This document shows, piece after piece, positions 12,110 to 26,400 of a stretch of DNA of 64,000 nucleotides. A program made the position numbers and the translations under genes. Location of the stretch: positions 126,537,132 through 126,601,131 of the forward strand of contig NC_067282.1 of NCBI RefSeq assembly GCF_020740795.1, written 5' to 3'. Position 1 is the stretch's first letter. Each line of letters starts with the position of its first letter. A model generated the notes under the pieces. That model worked only from the letters and a program-made list of their open reading frames with translations, was not told the origin of the DNA and searched no databases. Source of the DNA: Apus apus. Taxonomy: Eukaryota; Chordata; Aves; Apodiformes; Apodidae.

Positions 12110-14450
12110 CAGGAGGCACCCCCCACGGAGGCACCTGCCTTCTCAGCCGCTCAGGGGTGTGCGCGACCTGGCCGCAGGGGTCTAGACCCAGCTTTCTGCT
12201 TGGAGCCGAAGCACGGACTACAGACGTCTGCAGGCCACCAAGCCAGGCCCATGTGCCACCGGCCCAGGGCGTGTCGGGGAAGTGGGAGGAGAAAGTTCAC
12301 GAAGGGCCGGGAAGGCTCCGCGGGAAGGGGCTGCGGGAGGCGGGGAGGGCACAAAGCTGTGAGGGGTGGGCAGGGAGGGCAGCCGGTGTCCGTGACTCCC
12401 GGTGCCGCAGTTACTGATGACCCCAATGATTGCCGAGGTCATGGCCTGACTTTACATCACTAGAAATGGCAAATGATTTGGCCAAAAGTGCCACGCAGCT
12501 CGCGAGGTGCGTACAGCTGCCAAACAAGCCCTGAACTTAGTTTGCGAAATTCTGTATGCTAATGCCCTTCGTACTCGGAGGGGACACCTCTTTTTTTTCC
12601 CAAGCATCCCCAAATATTCCGGCAACAGGTCAAGGCACAAAACGATGCTACTTACCCCAATGGATTCAGACGTGCAAGCCACAGCACTTAAGACCTCACA
12701 TTTTCTGATCCAGAGTGTGGTTTCTAAGGGGATCCCCAACCGAGCAAGGCAAGGGACGCTCACGCTCCCCAGGCTGCGCACTCGCTGCCCACACATCGCC
12801 TCCGTGCTCGTTTCCTGTCCTGTCCTCTCCTGTCCTGTCACGGCCCACACGAGCGTGATGGGCGAAACGAAAACAAGCCCATCCTGACGAAAGGGACTGG
12901 TAGCACTGAGGGGACGCACTTCTGCCCCCAGTGAAGCTTTTCCCCCGGGCCGGTCCATCCGCAGCGACCCCCCTTGGCTGCCGGGCCGGGCCCCTCGGCA
13001 CCTCCTGCCAGCGGGAGGCGGGTCCGCCCCGCGCACCCAGCGCTGTCCCCGGCGCTCCCCAGGGAATAAAACTCTCCCTCTCCGCACTCCCCCCTGGCCG
13101 CGTACCGCCTGCCCGTGCCCCGCCCTGCCCTGCCCGCACCGCCACCCCCGCCCCCGGCACCACCGGGCGCTCGGCAGCAGCCCGGCTGCCTCTAGAAACT
13201 TCTCGGTGCCTCCCTCTCCCCTCCCCTTCCTCCTCCCCGCCGCCCGGGGGCAGGCGCTGCGGCGAAGCGCGGCGGGAGGGAAGGAAGGAAGGAAGGAGGG
13301 GGAGAGAGGCGCAACGCCGCTCGGCGCTGCTCGCCCGCGCAGCCCCAGATCCAGCACAGCCCGGCCCGGCTCGGCGCGGCGCGGCGGCCTCTTGGTGCGC
13401 AGCGGTGGCAGCGGCAGGCGGGATGACGGCGGAGGAGATGAAAGCGGACGGGGCGCCCTTGGAAGGGGCGGACATCACCCCCAAGGGGGATGAGGGCGTC
13501 CTCAAGGTACCCGGCGGCTGTGGGCGGCTGCTCCCTGCCGCCACCCCCCTGCATGGACTCAGGCCGGTGGGGAGGGGACGGCGTGCCGGCCAGGGGGAGT
13601 GACCTGGTCCCTCCTCGGCTGCAGAGCGGGCGCTCTGCCCCCGCCGGGCCCCGCGTTGCCCCCTGAGGGGGCTCCCGGTGACGCGGGGACGGCAGCAGGC
13701 CGCCTCGGCCGCGCGCGCTGCCCGCCCCTGGGGGCTCCCCCGCAGCCCCCCCCGCCATGCCCCGCAGCCCCCCCGCGATGCCCCGCAGCCCCCCCGCGAT
13801 GCCCCGCAGCCCCCCCCGCGATTCCCCGCAGCCCGCCAGCGACCCAGCCGGGCGAGTCGGGGGCCGGGCCGCGCTCCGGGAAGCCCGCGGGGAGCCGCGG
13901 CTGGAAGGGGCGCCTGGCGCTGGATCAGGGGCTTTTCCCTGCGGCTGCGGTGGGCGGGGGGGGGTGGGGGTGCGGAGCGGGCTCTTGGCCCGGCTCGCAG
14001 GATGCGGCTCTGCCTTCACAACTGGTTTTGGGGGGCTCCGAGACCGCCCCCCCCCCCCCAGCACGTGGTGGGGGAGCTGGGAATTAAAAGCGGTGCCGGG
14101 GCAGGGCCCGCGTGTTCCGCATAGGTCGGTAGCCGGTGCGGAGCGGTGCTGCGCTGCCGGCCTCGGGCTCTGCGCATCGGGCTCTCCATCTTGGTGCGGG
14201 CAGCCTCCCGAGCCTAAGATGGTGCGTTGCACAGGTGGGCCCGATGGAAGCGCGGCCGGCGGCGGGATGCGGGAGGGCTGCCCCGCGGTGCAGCCGCGGT
14301 GGGGAAGCGCGTGTTGAAGCGGGCTGCGGGTGAGGCGGGGCCTGCAGCGCGGCTGCTGCCGCGGGTCGCGCCGTGCGTGGGCAGCGCCGGCAGCCCCCCT
14401 GCTTCCCCTTGCGCTGGGGAGCTAGAAAGTAAGGGTAGCAGAGTTGACAC
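12110..14450. promoter_or_regulatory. FKBP4: CpG island covering the FKBP4 promoter and exon 1
   Basis: CpG-dense, GC-rich DNA surrounds the FKBP4 ATG at 13423 and extends into intron 1, with sharp AT-rich flanks on both sides. The transcription start is probably within a few hundred bases before the ATG. No TATA box stands out, as expected for a CpG-island promoter. Inside are a (CTGTC)n stretch near 12815-12840 and a GGAA-rich run near 13275-13305. The island could also serve the divergent TCAF gene, but no TCAF exon was found here. Confidence 0.8.
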
Positions 14451-17400
14451 TGCGAGACGGAGTTGCACGGACTTCCTCTGGCAGGTATTTCCTATTTCCA
14501 TATCTCTAGAAGCTTCTTTAGTCCCTCGGGAAAACTTGGGCAATCACTAGAAGAATTTTTATGTCACAGTGAAATTTCAGAGTTAATCGTGTTTGGAAGA
14601 AGAAAAGCAGCACCGCAGCAAAGACAAAATTCTGGTTTCAGTCTTTAGAGCCTTCTGGCTTTAAATCCTGGGTTTGTCATAGAGGCAGTTTCTCCAGAAA
14701 AGGTATCAGGGACCGACTTGAAGATGTGTGGTTGCCTTCTGTACTCTGCTTTCCTATGTTTTCTGCTAACCTGCTTTGGTTAGAGCTTCTGTTTTCTGCA
14801 CATAGCACGGTATCTGGTTGGAGCTCTCATCTGCCTGGCTGCCCAGGAAGCTGCCTGCAGGCCTCCTGCATCTCAGATACCTGGGCATGGTAAAAGGCAG
14901 TGGCTGCCAAGTTCATGCAGTACCCAGCATTTGATGATGGAGAAACAAGAGTTGATTTTATTTTATTTTTAAATAAATGTAAGGGAGAGGCGGAGAAAAT
15001 GCTGGCAAAAGGACTGAGGTTGTGAAAACCTCCAAAAAGGCAAGATTTTTAATTGATAAGGCAAAAGACTGTAGAAGTCATGAAGTCCAGCCTTCATAGA
15101 TTTTATTTTTCTCTTAATTGCCGGAGTGCAGAATCTGAATCTGAACTAACCTGCTCCAATTTTGTACTGATAATGTTACACTGCTTTCAGGAGAGTGCTC
15201 TTATTTACAATCACAATTTGAACAGAAAAACAGGGTTTCTCCATCTGAAAAGGAATTTTAAACCGTATGGAAAATCGGGTTGCTATATCAAGTATATGAA
15301 AAATGTTAAACTTGAATCTCTTCAAAATTACATAAGTGCAAAAAAAAAATATTTATAGATGCTGAAAATGAGGGACTGAGTACTTTCATTTTTGATAACT
15401 TGGTATGACACAAACTTCCATTAAAGGCAGTTAGTAATCCAAAGTTACTTCAGATTGGTTGCTTTAAAATTACTGGTTTGGCTCTACTTTTTTATATATG
15501 TATCCAAGAGTGATATGGTTTATGTTGGTTACCAATTTAATGTTATTTTCTTAACTCTGTGAGAGTGGTTGCTGGAATTTTTGCCTTCCTTTGAGGAGAA
15601 GTCAATAGATTAGTTCTGTAATGCTGTAGCACTGAGGTGGTGCGCACGGTACGAGGATGTATGAGATCAGGCATCCCTTTTCACACTGAGCATTCTCTCC
15701 CTAGGGAACTGGGCAGGTAGTATTTTTTTCTGGTTTGTTTCTTTGGGTTTTTTTAATTGTTGTTTGTTTTTTGTTTTATTCATCCAATGTGGTGCTTTCA
15801 GCTTGTTCAGAGTCTGACAGAAGCTGTCCATATTGCTTTGGCTTTGGGTGGAAAGTGCTAGCATTTCAGTCATCCAGTCAGTTGCAGGGATGGTGGGAGG
15901 CAAAGTCGGAGACTGACAGTGGTTGGTTGCAAAATGTTCAGATTTGTGAAGGAGACTCTCAAGGGTCTGCTTCTACCTGATTGGTAGAGAAGTGTGATGT
16001 TTTTATAGCTTTTTTTTTTTAAAAAAAAAAAAAAAAAAGGAGGAACACCCATCCATACTTCTGTATAACTGACCTTGAACGAATGTTTATGCTACATGAA
16101 CAGTAGCTTTCCTGGTCTCTATAGATGCAAGTAAATAGGATCCTTCATGGGTTCTCTTTTCCCTAGCTGAAGCAATGCAGAGCTTTGTCTTGGAGGTAGA
16201 TGGTTTCAATCAGTATTGGAGAAAACTCAAAATCCTGCTACAGGCAAGGCTTTCTATCTTTGCCATACAAGATACTTATTTCAGTACTATCCCCTATTTT
16301 TTATACATTTCAAATTAATGCCAGAGAGATTACTTTTTGTTTGGTGTTTTATTTCCTTTGTATGGGTCTTTCTAGCTATGCTGGGGAACCTCTTGAGAAG
16401 AAAACCAAATCCTTGCACCTATATGTGAAATTGGGGTGCTTGGTATCTGTGTCAGAGTTGTGGGTAGACTAGATTAATACATTATAATTTCTAAGTGTTA
16501 GCTGGGGGCTACAACTAGGCTGCATTGGGGGGAGATTTTGTCAGCCTTTGTTAAACTGCCTGGTTTAAGTCGAGTAATCTCGGATTACATGTTAGAATAG
16601 ATTTTGCATGGAAAGAACTAGCTCATTTTCTTGTTTAAATGCTCTGCCTAGAACACCAAACTCAAGAATGGTGATGGAGTGGTGGTGAGGCAAGTACTTG
16701 ATTAAAGCAAAAAAACCCCTGCTTAGTACTTTACCTGATTAATTTTCCAGAACCTTTAAAATCTTGTTGAGGAAAGGTGTCGTTGCTAACTATAGATGCA
16801 GAGATATGTACAATTCTGCCAACTGTTGCCAGTTAAGTTCTCGAATCACAGCAAGACCCATCTTGACTTTCCTACCTTTGCAACACTACTAATCTCAGAG
16901 CAGCATAGTCAGGTTCCAGACAGCTGGAGTAAACCTGTAAATCCTTTATCTACTAGAGATGGTAACACATCCAAGTAAATGGAATTAATGTCCAATAAGG
17001 CAGACTTAGTTTTCATCATCTTATTGTTGCTTACTGTTTTTCTCAGGTTGTCAAGAGGGAAGGCAGTGGGACAGAGTCTCCAATGATAGGTGATAAAGTG
17101 ACCGTTCATTACACAGGATGGCTTCTTGATGGCACAAAATTTGACTCCAGTCTGGACAGGAGAGACAAATTTTCATTTGACTTGGGGAAAGGTAATATGT
17201 TTTGTGTTTTTCAGTTTTGGTAATAATAGAGATAGGATTTCCTTGGATGTGTGGTTCCTTTGCATGTTAAAGTTGCTATTTAAACTTGTTTCAGAGCTTA
17301 AGGTTTATTCTCTTAGAATTACCTGATCAGAAAGGCTTTGATACTTTTCTGAATTAAAAAAACTCCGTAGCCCCTCGATGAGGCCTGCTGAAGAATTGTG

Positions 17401-20400
17401 GCCTCGGGACAAAGCATTCCAGGAGAGCAGTTTTGCCCTGAAGTATAGTAAAAGAGTAGTTAAATAGCCAGAATGGGCATTTTGTTGATGTGGGGTTTTG
17501 TTGTTTTTTTTTTTTTTTTTGCAGAAGACTTAAATTCAGGAGTACTTAATTGTAATCAGATACTGGGTCAGGGTGCATGGGTGCAGCTGTCAGCTGCAGC
17601 ATGATGAAACATGCTCCCTTTTTCCCTGAAGTTCCCAAAATAACCCAAATACATATCTTGAAGCAGTACATCTCTTCATTATCAAAATCCTTACTTTTTT
17701 CAGTGCAAAAATCCAAGCATCCTGGTTCCAGCAAAACTTACTACTCAATCCGAGTTTTTCCCTGACAGTTTCTTACCTGCTGTTCTTTTATTTGGGAGAC
17801 AAATTCTGCACTGTACTGACATTTGGGATGATACAAAATGTAGCAGTTAATACAAGACTAATGGAATAGCTGCTTGATTGAGTTGAAAGGAGCAGCAAGT
17901 AGGAGAGCTTGAGTAAGAGATAGGATTTTGTTACATGAGGTTCCAGCTTCCATTCAGTTTTGGCTTTAGAAAGAATACTGCTTCTACTTCACACTTCCTT
18001 TCTGCTACAAGTTCATGTAACTTTTAGTTACCACTTGTGTTGCTCTTTGCCAGCTGATAAAGTACAGAGAGAAAAGGCTGTTTTGGATTGTTTTCAAAAT
18101 ATAAGCAGGCAGTCTCACCATAAGACCTTCCTCTTAGAAGAATTTCTTGCTATTTCCTCACACTTGAGATAGTGCCAAGCACTTCAGCCTTTGTCTGGTC
18201 AGATGACTTGTATTCTTTATCGTGAGGAATTAAGGGGAGTAAATTAATCACTAGACCTAGAATGAATAAATCTAGCCGATTTTGTATCTCCAGGTAACTT
18301 TATAATTCTGTTTGGGTTAAAATGGATGTACATAAATCAGGGTAAGCACAAGTATTTCTGCTCTGTCTTTTGTATACTAAAAGTGATGCTACTCAGTTTC
18401 ACAGCTGATCACGTCTTTTATTTATGCCTAGCATTCATGTGATTGAAATTTGACTTGCATAGGTGAGGTGATCAAAGCATGGGACATTGCTGTGGCAACC
18501 ATGAAGGTTGGCGAAATCTGTCGGATTACATGTAAACCAGAATATGCCTATGGCTCAGCTGGGAGCCCACCAAAGATACCTCCCAATGCTACACTGATTT
18601 TTGAGGTAAGTGAGAGACAATCACTAGAATGGTATACTTTAAAAACTAACAACTGTAGAAACTCTGATGTAATGTCCTTTCAAAACAGGAATATTAGGTT
18701 TTCTGAAGGGAAAAATATGGCTGCTACTGATCTGCAGTGTCTCAAGTTCCCTTATTTTGGAGTTTTTAAAATACTTTAATGTTTTTCAGTGATAATAGTT
18801 TTAATTTTACAGTTATGGAATGATTCATGGTAGGAGGGTGCAGTTTGGGGGGGTAGGGCAAGGGAGGGAGTATTGTGTCTCAGTGGCAGGCTCTGAAGCA
18901 GTTGAAGGAAGGAGATCTTTAATCCTCTTTCCACTCCATAAGACTCAAAGTACTGACACCTAGGTTAAGCATTATAAAGCTTTCAACAACAGAAAGAGCA
19001 GTTAATGTCCTCGGTAGTATGTTTTCCATATTTTTTATGTTTTCTTTGCAACATTAACACAAATCTTTTATGAGCTATTTGAGGGAGAAAAGAGATAATT
19101 ACTGCATATAAACTGGTAGAATATAAAGTGTACTTAAACAGCCCTGGAGCTATGAACTCCATTTTCTGTAGGGCTGAGCATAAAAAATAAGCCTTAGCCA
19201 CATTAACAGTTCGGATTCAGACTGCTTGTTGATTAATACAGTCTGTGTGGATCCAGGCTGTGTTGGTCAGTCTTACCATCACAAAAAGTAATTTGTACAC
19301 ACTTGATCCCTGTGACAGATTCAGCAGTCTTGAATTAGGTGTCTGGGGAATTCACACGGACAATTGGTCTCCTTGGAGGTGAACTGCAAGTCTTGGTGAG
19401 CATGGAGCCAATTAGCATGGGTATTTCCTAATGTCACCAGCAGAGAACGTCATTTGTTTGCTAGTGATCTTCAAGGCATCTTCTTGTCATTCCCATGTGG
19501 AAATAGCAGCTGTCTCTTATGTATTATTTCAGTAGTGAGAGTGGCTGCTCAGAATGCTGAGACTTGTGTTTGATTTTTCCATAGAGGATGATGCTAAAGC
19601 TATTTCTGGACTATGCTGTCAGAAACAGTCTAAACAGTGATTTGGGATGTTAGATTTTTCTTATTGTTCAATTTTCCAAGAAATAATTTCAAATTAATTG
19701 TACCTGGACTCTCTTTGAGGATTATTTAAAAAATTATTTTGTTCTATAATACTTAATCAGTAAAATGGCCTCTTACATGGGAGGCAGAAGGACAGTTTTT
19801 AAGCTGTGATGATTGCTCTAAGATAGGATGCTTTATATAATATCTGAAAGTTTTATTTAATACATGAGAAAGGTAAAACCAGCTCATGGAGTAGGCACTG
19901 AAAGCCTGTTTAGATTTTAATGGAAATGATGAGCATCTATTAAGAAGATTAAATGAAACATAGTTGGATATTGTATTTGTATTACATTAGGTAGTGTATT
20001 TGCACTACTTTTTTTCCAAGAACTTGTGAGTAATAGCATTAAAGATTTATTTATGCAGAAGGATTCAAAATTAGTACCAGCCGATAGTATCCCAGGTAGT
20101 ATTCCAGATCACTAAGGGATGAGAACTTACTCATTTTAAGTATGTCAAAATTAATGCCATTACTTCTGCAGTTGACTGATGAAAAATACTATCTTGTAAA
20201 ACTGTTCAGATTTATACATACTAAAAATGCAGTTTAAGAAGATGCTAGTGGCTTATTTATACTGAAGCAAATTACACATGCTGGAATGCTATGTGCTTTG
20301 CACAAATGCAAGTGACAATGTAATATAGGGCAGAATTGAAGAGTGATATATAAACACTAACACATACCGCATTCTGACCTGATAATTCATAGAATCATTA

Positions 20401-23400
20401 AGGTTGGAAGGCACCTTAAAGATCATCAAGTTCCAACCCCCCTGCCATGAGCAGGGAACCCTATCACTAGATTAGGTTGCACAAAACCTCATCCAACCTG
20501 GCCTTAAAATCCTCCAGGGATGGGGCATCAACAACCTCCCTGGGAAACCTATTCCAGTTCCTCACCAGCCTTATAGTGAAGAATTTCTTCCTAATACCTA
20601 ACCTAAATCTCCCCTCTCTCAGTTTAAAACTGTTACCCCTTGTCCTGTCACTGTCTTCTCTGATGAAAAGCCCCTCCCCAGCTTTCCTATAGCCCCTTCA
20701 GGTACCGGAAGGTCAGCTATGAGGTCTCCCTGGAGCCTTCTCTTCTCCAGGCTGAACAGCCCCAACTCTCTCAGCCTGTCTGCATAGCAGAGGTGCTCCA
20801 GCCCTTTGATCATCTTGGTGGCCCTTCTCTGGACCCTCTCCAACAGCTCCACGTCTTTCTTGTGCTGAGGCCACCAGAACTGTACACAGTACTCCAGGTG
20901 GGGTCTCACCAGAGCAGAGTAGAGGGGCAGAATCACCTCCCTGGCCCTGCTGGCCACAGTTCTTTTGATGCAGCCCAGGATGTGTTTGGCCCTCTGAGCT
21001 GCGAGCTCACACTGGTGGCTCATGTCAAGCTTCTCATCTCCTCCCATTCCCAAGTCCTTCTCCTCAGGACTGCTCTCCAGCCATTCTTCCCCCAGCCTGT
21101 ATTTGTGCCTGGGGTTACATTGACCCAGGTGCAGGACCCTGCACTTGGCCTTGTTGAACTTCATGAGGTTGGCCCTGGCCCACCTCTCCAGCCTGTCAAG
21201 GTCCCTCTGGACTCTAATGTTTAGGTTTTTCCTTAACTTTTTTCTGTTCACTTGATTTTGATTGAGGGAAAGGAATAACAAACAAGAACTTCAGTGTAGT
21301 GATTATTGAAGATGTTCAGGTTTTCTGCTTTCTACTGTCCGTGCACAGTGTCTCAAAGCTCAAGACCATCTACTTTGGCAGCATAATAAAGCACTCTTGA
21401 GGGCTTAGCACTTAAGACACAGGGTGCTACATCATTGTCTTGTACCAAGAGATAACCTTTCAATAAATAAAAGCACTAGCTGCAAGATGGGATTTTTCAT
21501 CAGAGTACTGCTGAGTCTATAAGATACAGTTATCCAGGTGCTTCACTTTCCACTAGGCTTTTCGTAATTATGCCAGTCTGACCTCTCCATCTTCTAAGTA
21601 CTGTTTAGATAAATTGTGATGTTTCATTAATGACCCCAAATGCCTGCCTGAGCAGTAATGTTAAGAGTAGAAAAGGGACAAAGACAAGCTGCTGATGGTT
21701 TTGTGCTTTTCTTCATCTTTTGCAAATGATTGGTTACAAAAAATAAGCAATGCCCATGTGTCCTGAATTGGGCCAGTGGAACTTAGATTGAGAAAGTCTT
21801 CCTAAGTTTTATTTAGGTGGGAGTGATTTCTGACTAGTATGACTCAGACCCTTAAATCTCTGAAGTTTTCACTTTCTTTAGTCTTGCTTCTGTTTCCTTT
21901 TGATTATTTAAAACAATAGCAAGCATGGTTCCTTTGCAAGTCACCATACCAAAATTTTGTATGAGTTGCCTTTAAAAGGACTCTATAAAATATACATTAA
22001 AATGTTGTGTAGCTGTGTCATCACCACAGCAGCATTTGGTTGTGAACTGAAATAATGGATGTCTTATGGTTTGGGATTTTTGCTGGTTTGTTACTGTTTG
22101 GTTTTTTTTCTTCCTTGTGTTTGCTTTTGCTGAGCAATAATAATAGATAACTTATTCCATAGAATACTGTTCTTCAGGTAAAAAAAAAAATGAAAAAAAT
22201 GGGGAAACCTGTATGGTCATCAGAGGGATGTTCTGGAGTGACTTAGCTTGTTTGAGACAGACTGAAGAGAAATACCAGAGTATTATTGTTATTAGGTATC
22301 CATCAAAACACAAAGTGGAAGTACTGTTTGTGCTGGTGAATTTCCAGTTCCTTTTGCTGTTCAGGTATCTTAAGTCCAGTGTCATGAAGTTCCATAGCAA
22401 TAGCCTTCACCTTTTATTTTGTTTGTTTTGGGGTTTGAGTTAGGTACTCAATCTTAGCAATGCTGATTATAATGGCTTCCTCTTTTATGCTGTTTTTACT
22501 ATTGTTTTACTCAAACATAGGACAGCAAAAGATTTTTTTACTTTATTTCATACCAGCAGCATACATTTTTGTTATGGCTAGACAATTTTTCCATCTTGTT
22601 CTGGTACTCCCACTTCAACTATGATTTACATTAGAGGCTTGGGAGGGCATGTGAAGATTGAGGCTGGATAGCTATCTCCTACATTAACATCAGCTCTTAG
22701 AAATTCCAAACAACTTGTTGCACCAGCATGTTTAGATGAAGGGTTGGCCGGATCATGGCTTTGTGGTTTTATCTTCTGGAAATGATCCCACAATGCACAA
22801 TGATAAGCAAGACTAGAGGGGAAATGTAACAAGTAAAATGAGAACTCTTAACTGTTCAGACATGCAAGGGAGAATGACACAGAAGTTCTGAAACTATTGT
22901 CCTGTGGCACAAAGGTAGGACGATAAAGAAACAGGTGGAGAATAGCTTAAGTCTGAAAAGATACTCTTCATGCGTTTTAATACTACAAGACAAGCATTTG
23001 GAATCAGTTTGGGCTCCATCCCAAGTACATTAAAGTTGATCTGAATTTGACCATATGTAGAATTAAGGGTATAAAAAAGACTTAAAGATAAGGATTGGAT
23101 CTTTATATTTAATTTTCCTGCTTATCTTGTCCTTGCATTGCTTAAAAACCTCCCCAGCCCTTGGATGCAGTGACACTACTGGTGAATCTACTCAACTGTG
23201 GAGTAACTGAGTATGACAACTGCTGTTAAGTGTGGTAGCACTGCAGAGGGGTAACTGTGAGCAAATTCTTCCTGGTTTGATGTGTTGAAAAGGTATTTTC
23301 CCTCATATTTAACAAACAAAACCTCAAGCCTGAAAGCCACTGTCCATACTTCTGTCAGCAGACATGAGTAAAAATATTAAAGAAACCAATAGAATCTTAT

Positions 23401-26400
23401 TTTGCAGTAGTCCCTAAGCACTGTGGCTCACATAAGCTTTATTCAGAAGCCAGGTTCACAGACCTTTCAATGAAAGGATCTAATTTGTAGTATTGGGAGA
23501 CCAAGATTACTAGAGAAAAAAGTTGTAAAGGCCTGAATGTAATCTGAAACTTTTCGGTAGTTTTCCATGCAGTATTTGCCGAGCACAGCATCTTCATAGC
23601 CTTGGCTATCTAATATCTTAGAGAACATGAACTGAAATGGTGGCTTTCTGACCAGCTATAGTTTTGAAAGATATCTGGACAACAAATTTTGTGAGTTACT
23701 AAACTGATGTGATGAGAATAATTGCAGGGCTTTTCTTTCCTTCACAGATAGAACTTTTTGAGTTTAAGGGGGAGGACCTCACTGATGATGAAGATGGTGG
23801 CATCATTCGAAGAATCCGTAAAAAAGGGGAAGGCTACTCCAAGCCCAATGAGGGTGCACTTGTAGAGAGTAAGTATGTTACAGAAATAGTAAATACTATT
23901 CTTTCCAAATTACTATATTACTAAAATAGTAAATAGAACCTTTTTCCACAGCCTACAACCCCTTGCCCTGAGAAAGAGGAGCACTTGACTTTTCTTTCCT
24001 TTACCAAGTAACTTAAAAACCTAGAGTAAGCGTCCATTCTCTTACTTCTAGCAAGGCTTACATTTTCCAGCAGCAACTGTGTTCTCCAGAGATAATGAAT
24101 CTGATAAAGTGCTTATCTTAACAAAAAAGGTAGATGAGCCTAGTAAAGTACTTGCATTTGCTGAGAAAAGAGAGAGAGTGGATGTGGCACTTGTTGGGGT
24201 GAGAAAAAAAGTAATGTAGAGATGAACATAAAAAAAGTTTATTAAGTTTAGCAGTAATTCTGTTTGCTGCTAAACCATGTAGCCATCGTGCATAAGGAGC
24301 TGTTAAAAGAGAAAAGACTTTAGGAGGAGGCTTTGGCACTTCCTATGTTACCTGTGCTACCTGCCCCTTACAATACATATATAACTTCTGATTTTTCATT
24401 GGGTTGTTCTGTTTTTTTGTTACCAGTCCAATTTGAAGGCCGATATGGAGATCATGTTTTTGACAGACGGGAATTGCAGTTTGAGATTGGAGAAGGTGAA
24501 AACTATGATCTTCCTCATGGTCTGGAGAAAGCAATTCAAAAAATGGAGAAATCTGAGGAATCTGTATTCTATCTCAAACCCAAGTATGCTGTTTCTGATC
24601 TTTTGATACTTTAATGGCTTATACTAAGCATCTGGCAAGAATGAAGTGTTTGCCTTTCAGCTTTTTTCAATGCTGTAGTAAAAACTTGATTAGACCAAGA
24701 AGTTTGATGTATGAGAAGTATGCAACTAAGATTGCTTTGCCACTAGGATGTGAAGTAGTAGCACCCTGAAGGACATTTAATTAGGTCTCTGTAGTGTTGA
24801 TCTTGGTGAGTATTAAGAAAATATTGTTGCTTTCTAAGTTTTGGGGGTTTTTTTATGCCCTTCTTAAGGACACAATAGTTGCAGTGAATATGAAGATACC
24901 TAGAACAGCCTTCATAATAGGAAGAGAGCTGATGAACCTTCTGAGCAACCCAGTGGGACCAGATGGTTGGTCCTTAGGTGATGTGGTTTGGTATGCCTTT
25001 TTTTATTGTTTGTTCCATTTTCCTCCCTCTGCCCCTTGCCTCCCCCAATCTTACAGCTATGGTTTTGGAAGTGCTGGGAAGGAGAAATTTCAGATCCCTC
25101 CAGATGCAGAGCTTCAGTATGAAGTGAAACTCAAAAGCTTTGAAAAGGTAGGAATGAGGGATGAAGTCCCAAAGAGTTTGGGAGGTAGGGAAATAAGTGT
25201 GAATGCAGCTTAAACAAGGACAATGGAATCTTTGAATGCTGATCTGAAAAAGGGAAGTCACTGTTGTCAGAGATTACAACACACTGCATTCAGCTCTTGA
25301 CTGAAATTGTTGTTCTTAGTGTATCCCTGTCCTGCTCTAGCCCATTTTCCAGTAGCAGTGCAAAATTCTGCTTTGCCAAATCTATCTACTTTACTGTTAG
25401 TGGGAGGCAGCATAGCCACTTGAATAGCCCAGAAGTTGTATCATTGACTTGGACTGTTTCTGTTTGGGTAGGCCAAGGAGTCTTGGGAAATGAACACAGA
25501 TGAGAAGCTGGAACAAAGTTGCATTGTGAAGGAGAGAGGCACTCAGTACTTCAAGGTAAATTTAATAGTCCCCAAGTAACAATAGCATTTCCTAGTCCAC
25601 ATCGTGAGCTGCCGATGATTACAGCTTCTGTCATTTGACAGTTGTGTTTATGAAATTCTCTGATATTTTAAAGGGAGAACTGGAGGCAAAAGTGTCTTGG
25701 GGGAGGTGGGGTTGGAAAGCCTAAGAGTTTGAATATTCTATACAAAGAACTAAGTCTGCAGGTACTTAGTTGTGTCAGAGCTGTTTGTACCTAAAGATAA
25801 CTTTGGGGCATACATTCAGTAGTAGCAAGATTACAGTATTTAAGTTCCTACTGTGGGATAGTTCTGTGAATGAATAATATTGATTTGTGTAGAGGTGTGT
25901 GGAAAAGCTGTTTCAACCAATTTGACCAGCTAAAAGCAGGCTTTCCCATTATCTTCATGAAACAGCAATAGTTGGCTGTTCTGAAAATGTCCCATCTTCC
26001 TTGTTTTGTTTCAAAAGTTGAATATAAGGTGCAAGTTGAGAATGAAGTATCAATGCTGGCCTATACACCTAGCTTTAGTGAGGGAACCACTATGTATTCC
26101 TAAATATTTTCTGATCCTGTGCAGGAATGGCTTTCAGAAGTAGTTCATTTTCTATGATTAAGTTCTGTTGAGATTACTGTGACTTGTTTTTTTCAGATGT
26201 ATTGCTCAAGGTTAGCCAAAGGGGCAAGAGGAAGCTAAAAGTTACTGTGATAAGCTGATAAAATTAACTGCCTTGTTTACAGGAGGGGAAATACAAACGG
26301 GCAGCATTACAGTATAAGAAGATTGTGTCATGGCTGGAGCATGAATCGGGACTCTCCGATGAGGAGGATACAAAAGCCAAAAGCTTAAGGCTTGCTGCCC

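Larger units (their letters stand above)
13507..17046 (+). other. FKBP4 intron 1
   Basis: The first kilobase is CpG island and the rest is AT-rich. It contains the 21-bp tandem repeat, a possible heat-shock element at 14507-14517, and an 11-T/18-A homopolymer pair at 16010-16038. No exon or RNA gene recognised. Confidence 0.7.

Noticed and set aside
12452-14232. Long antisense open frames of 280-346 codons across the FKBP4 CpG island
   Set aside because: GC-rich sequence has few stops; the peptides are low-complexity Pro/Arg/Gly/Ala with no domain, and they overlap the true exon 1 on the other strand.
19800-19850. Possible C/D-box snoRNA in FKBP4 intron 3 (GTGATGATT ... CTGA)
   Set aside because: The boxes are only about 40 bases apart, there is no terminal stem, and no D'/C' pair is visible.
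20793-21224. 143-codon plus-strand open frame
   Set aside because: It is the reverse complement of CR1 reverse transcriptase coding sequence on the minus strand.
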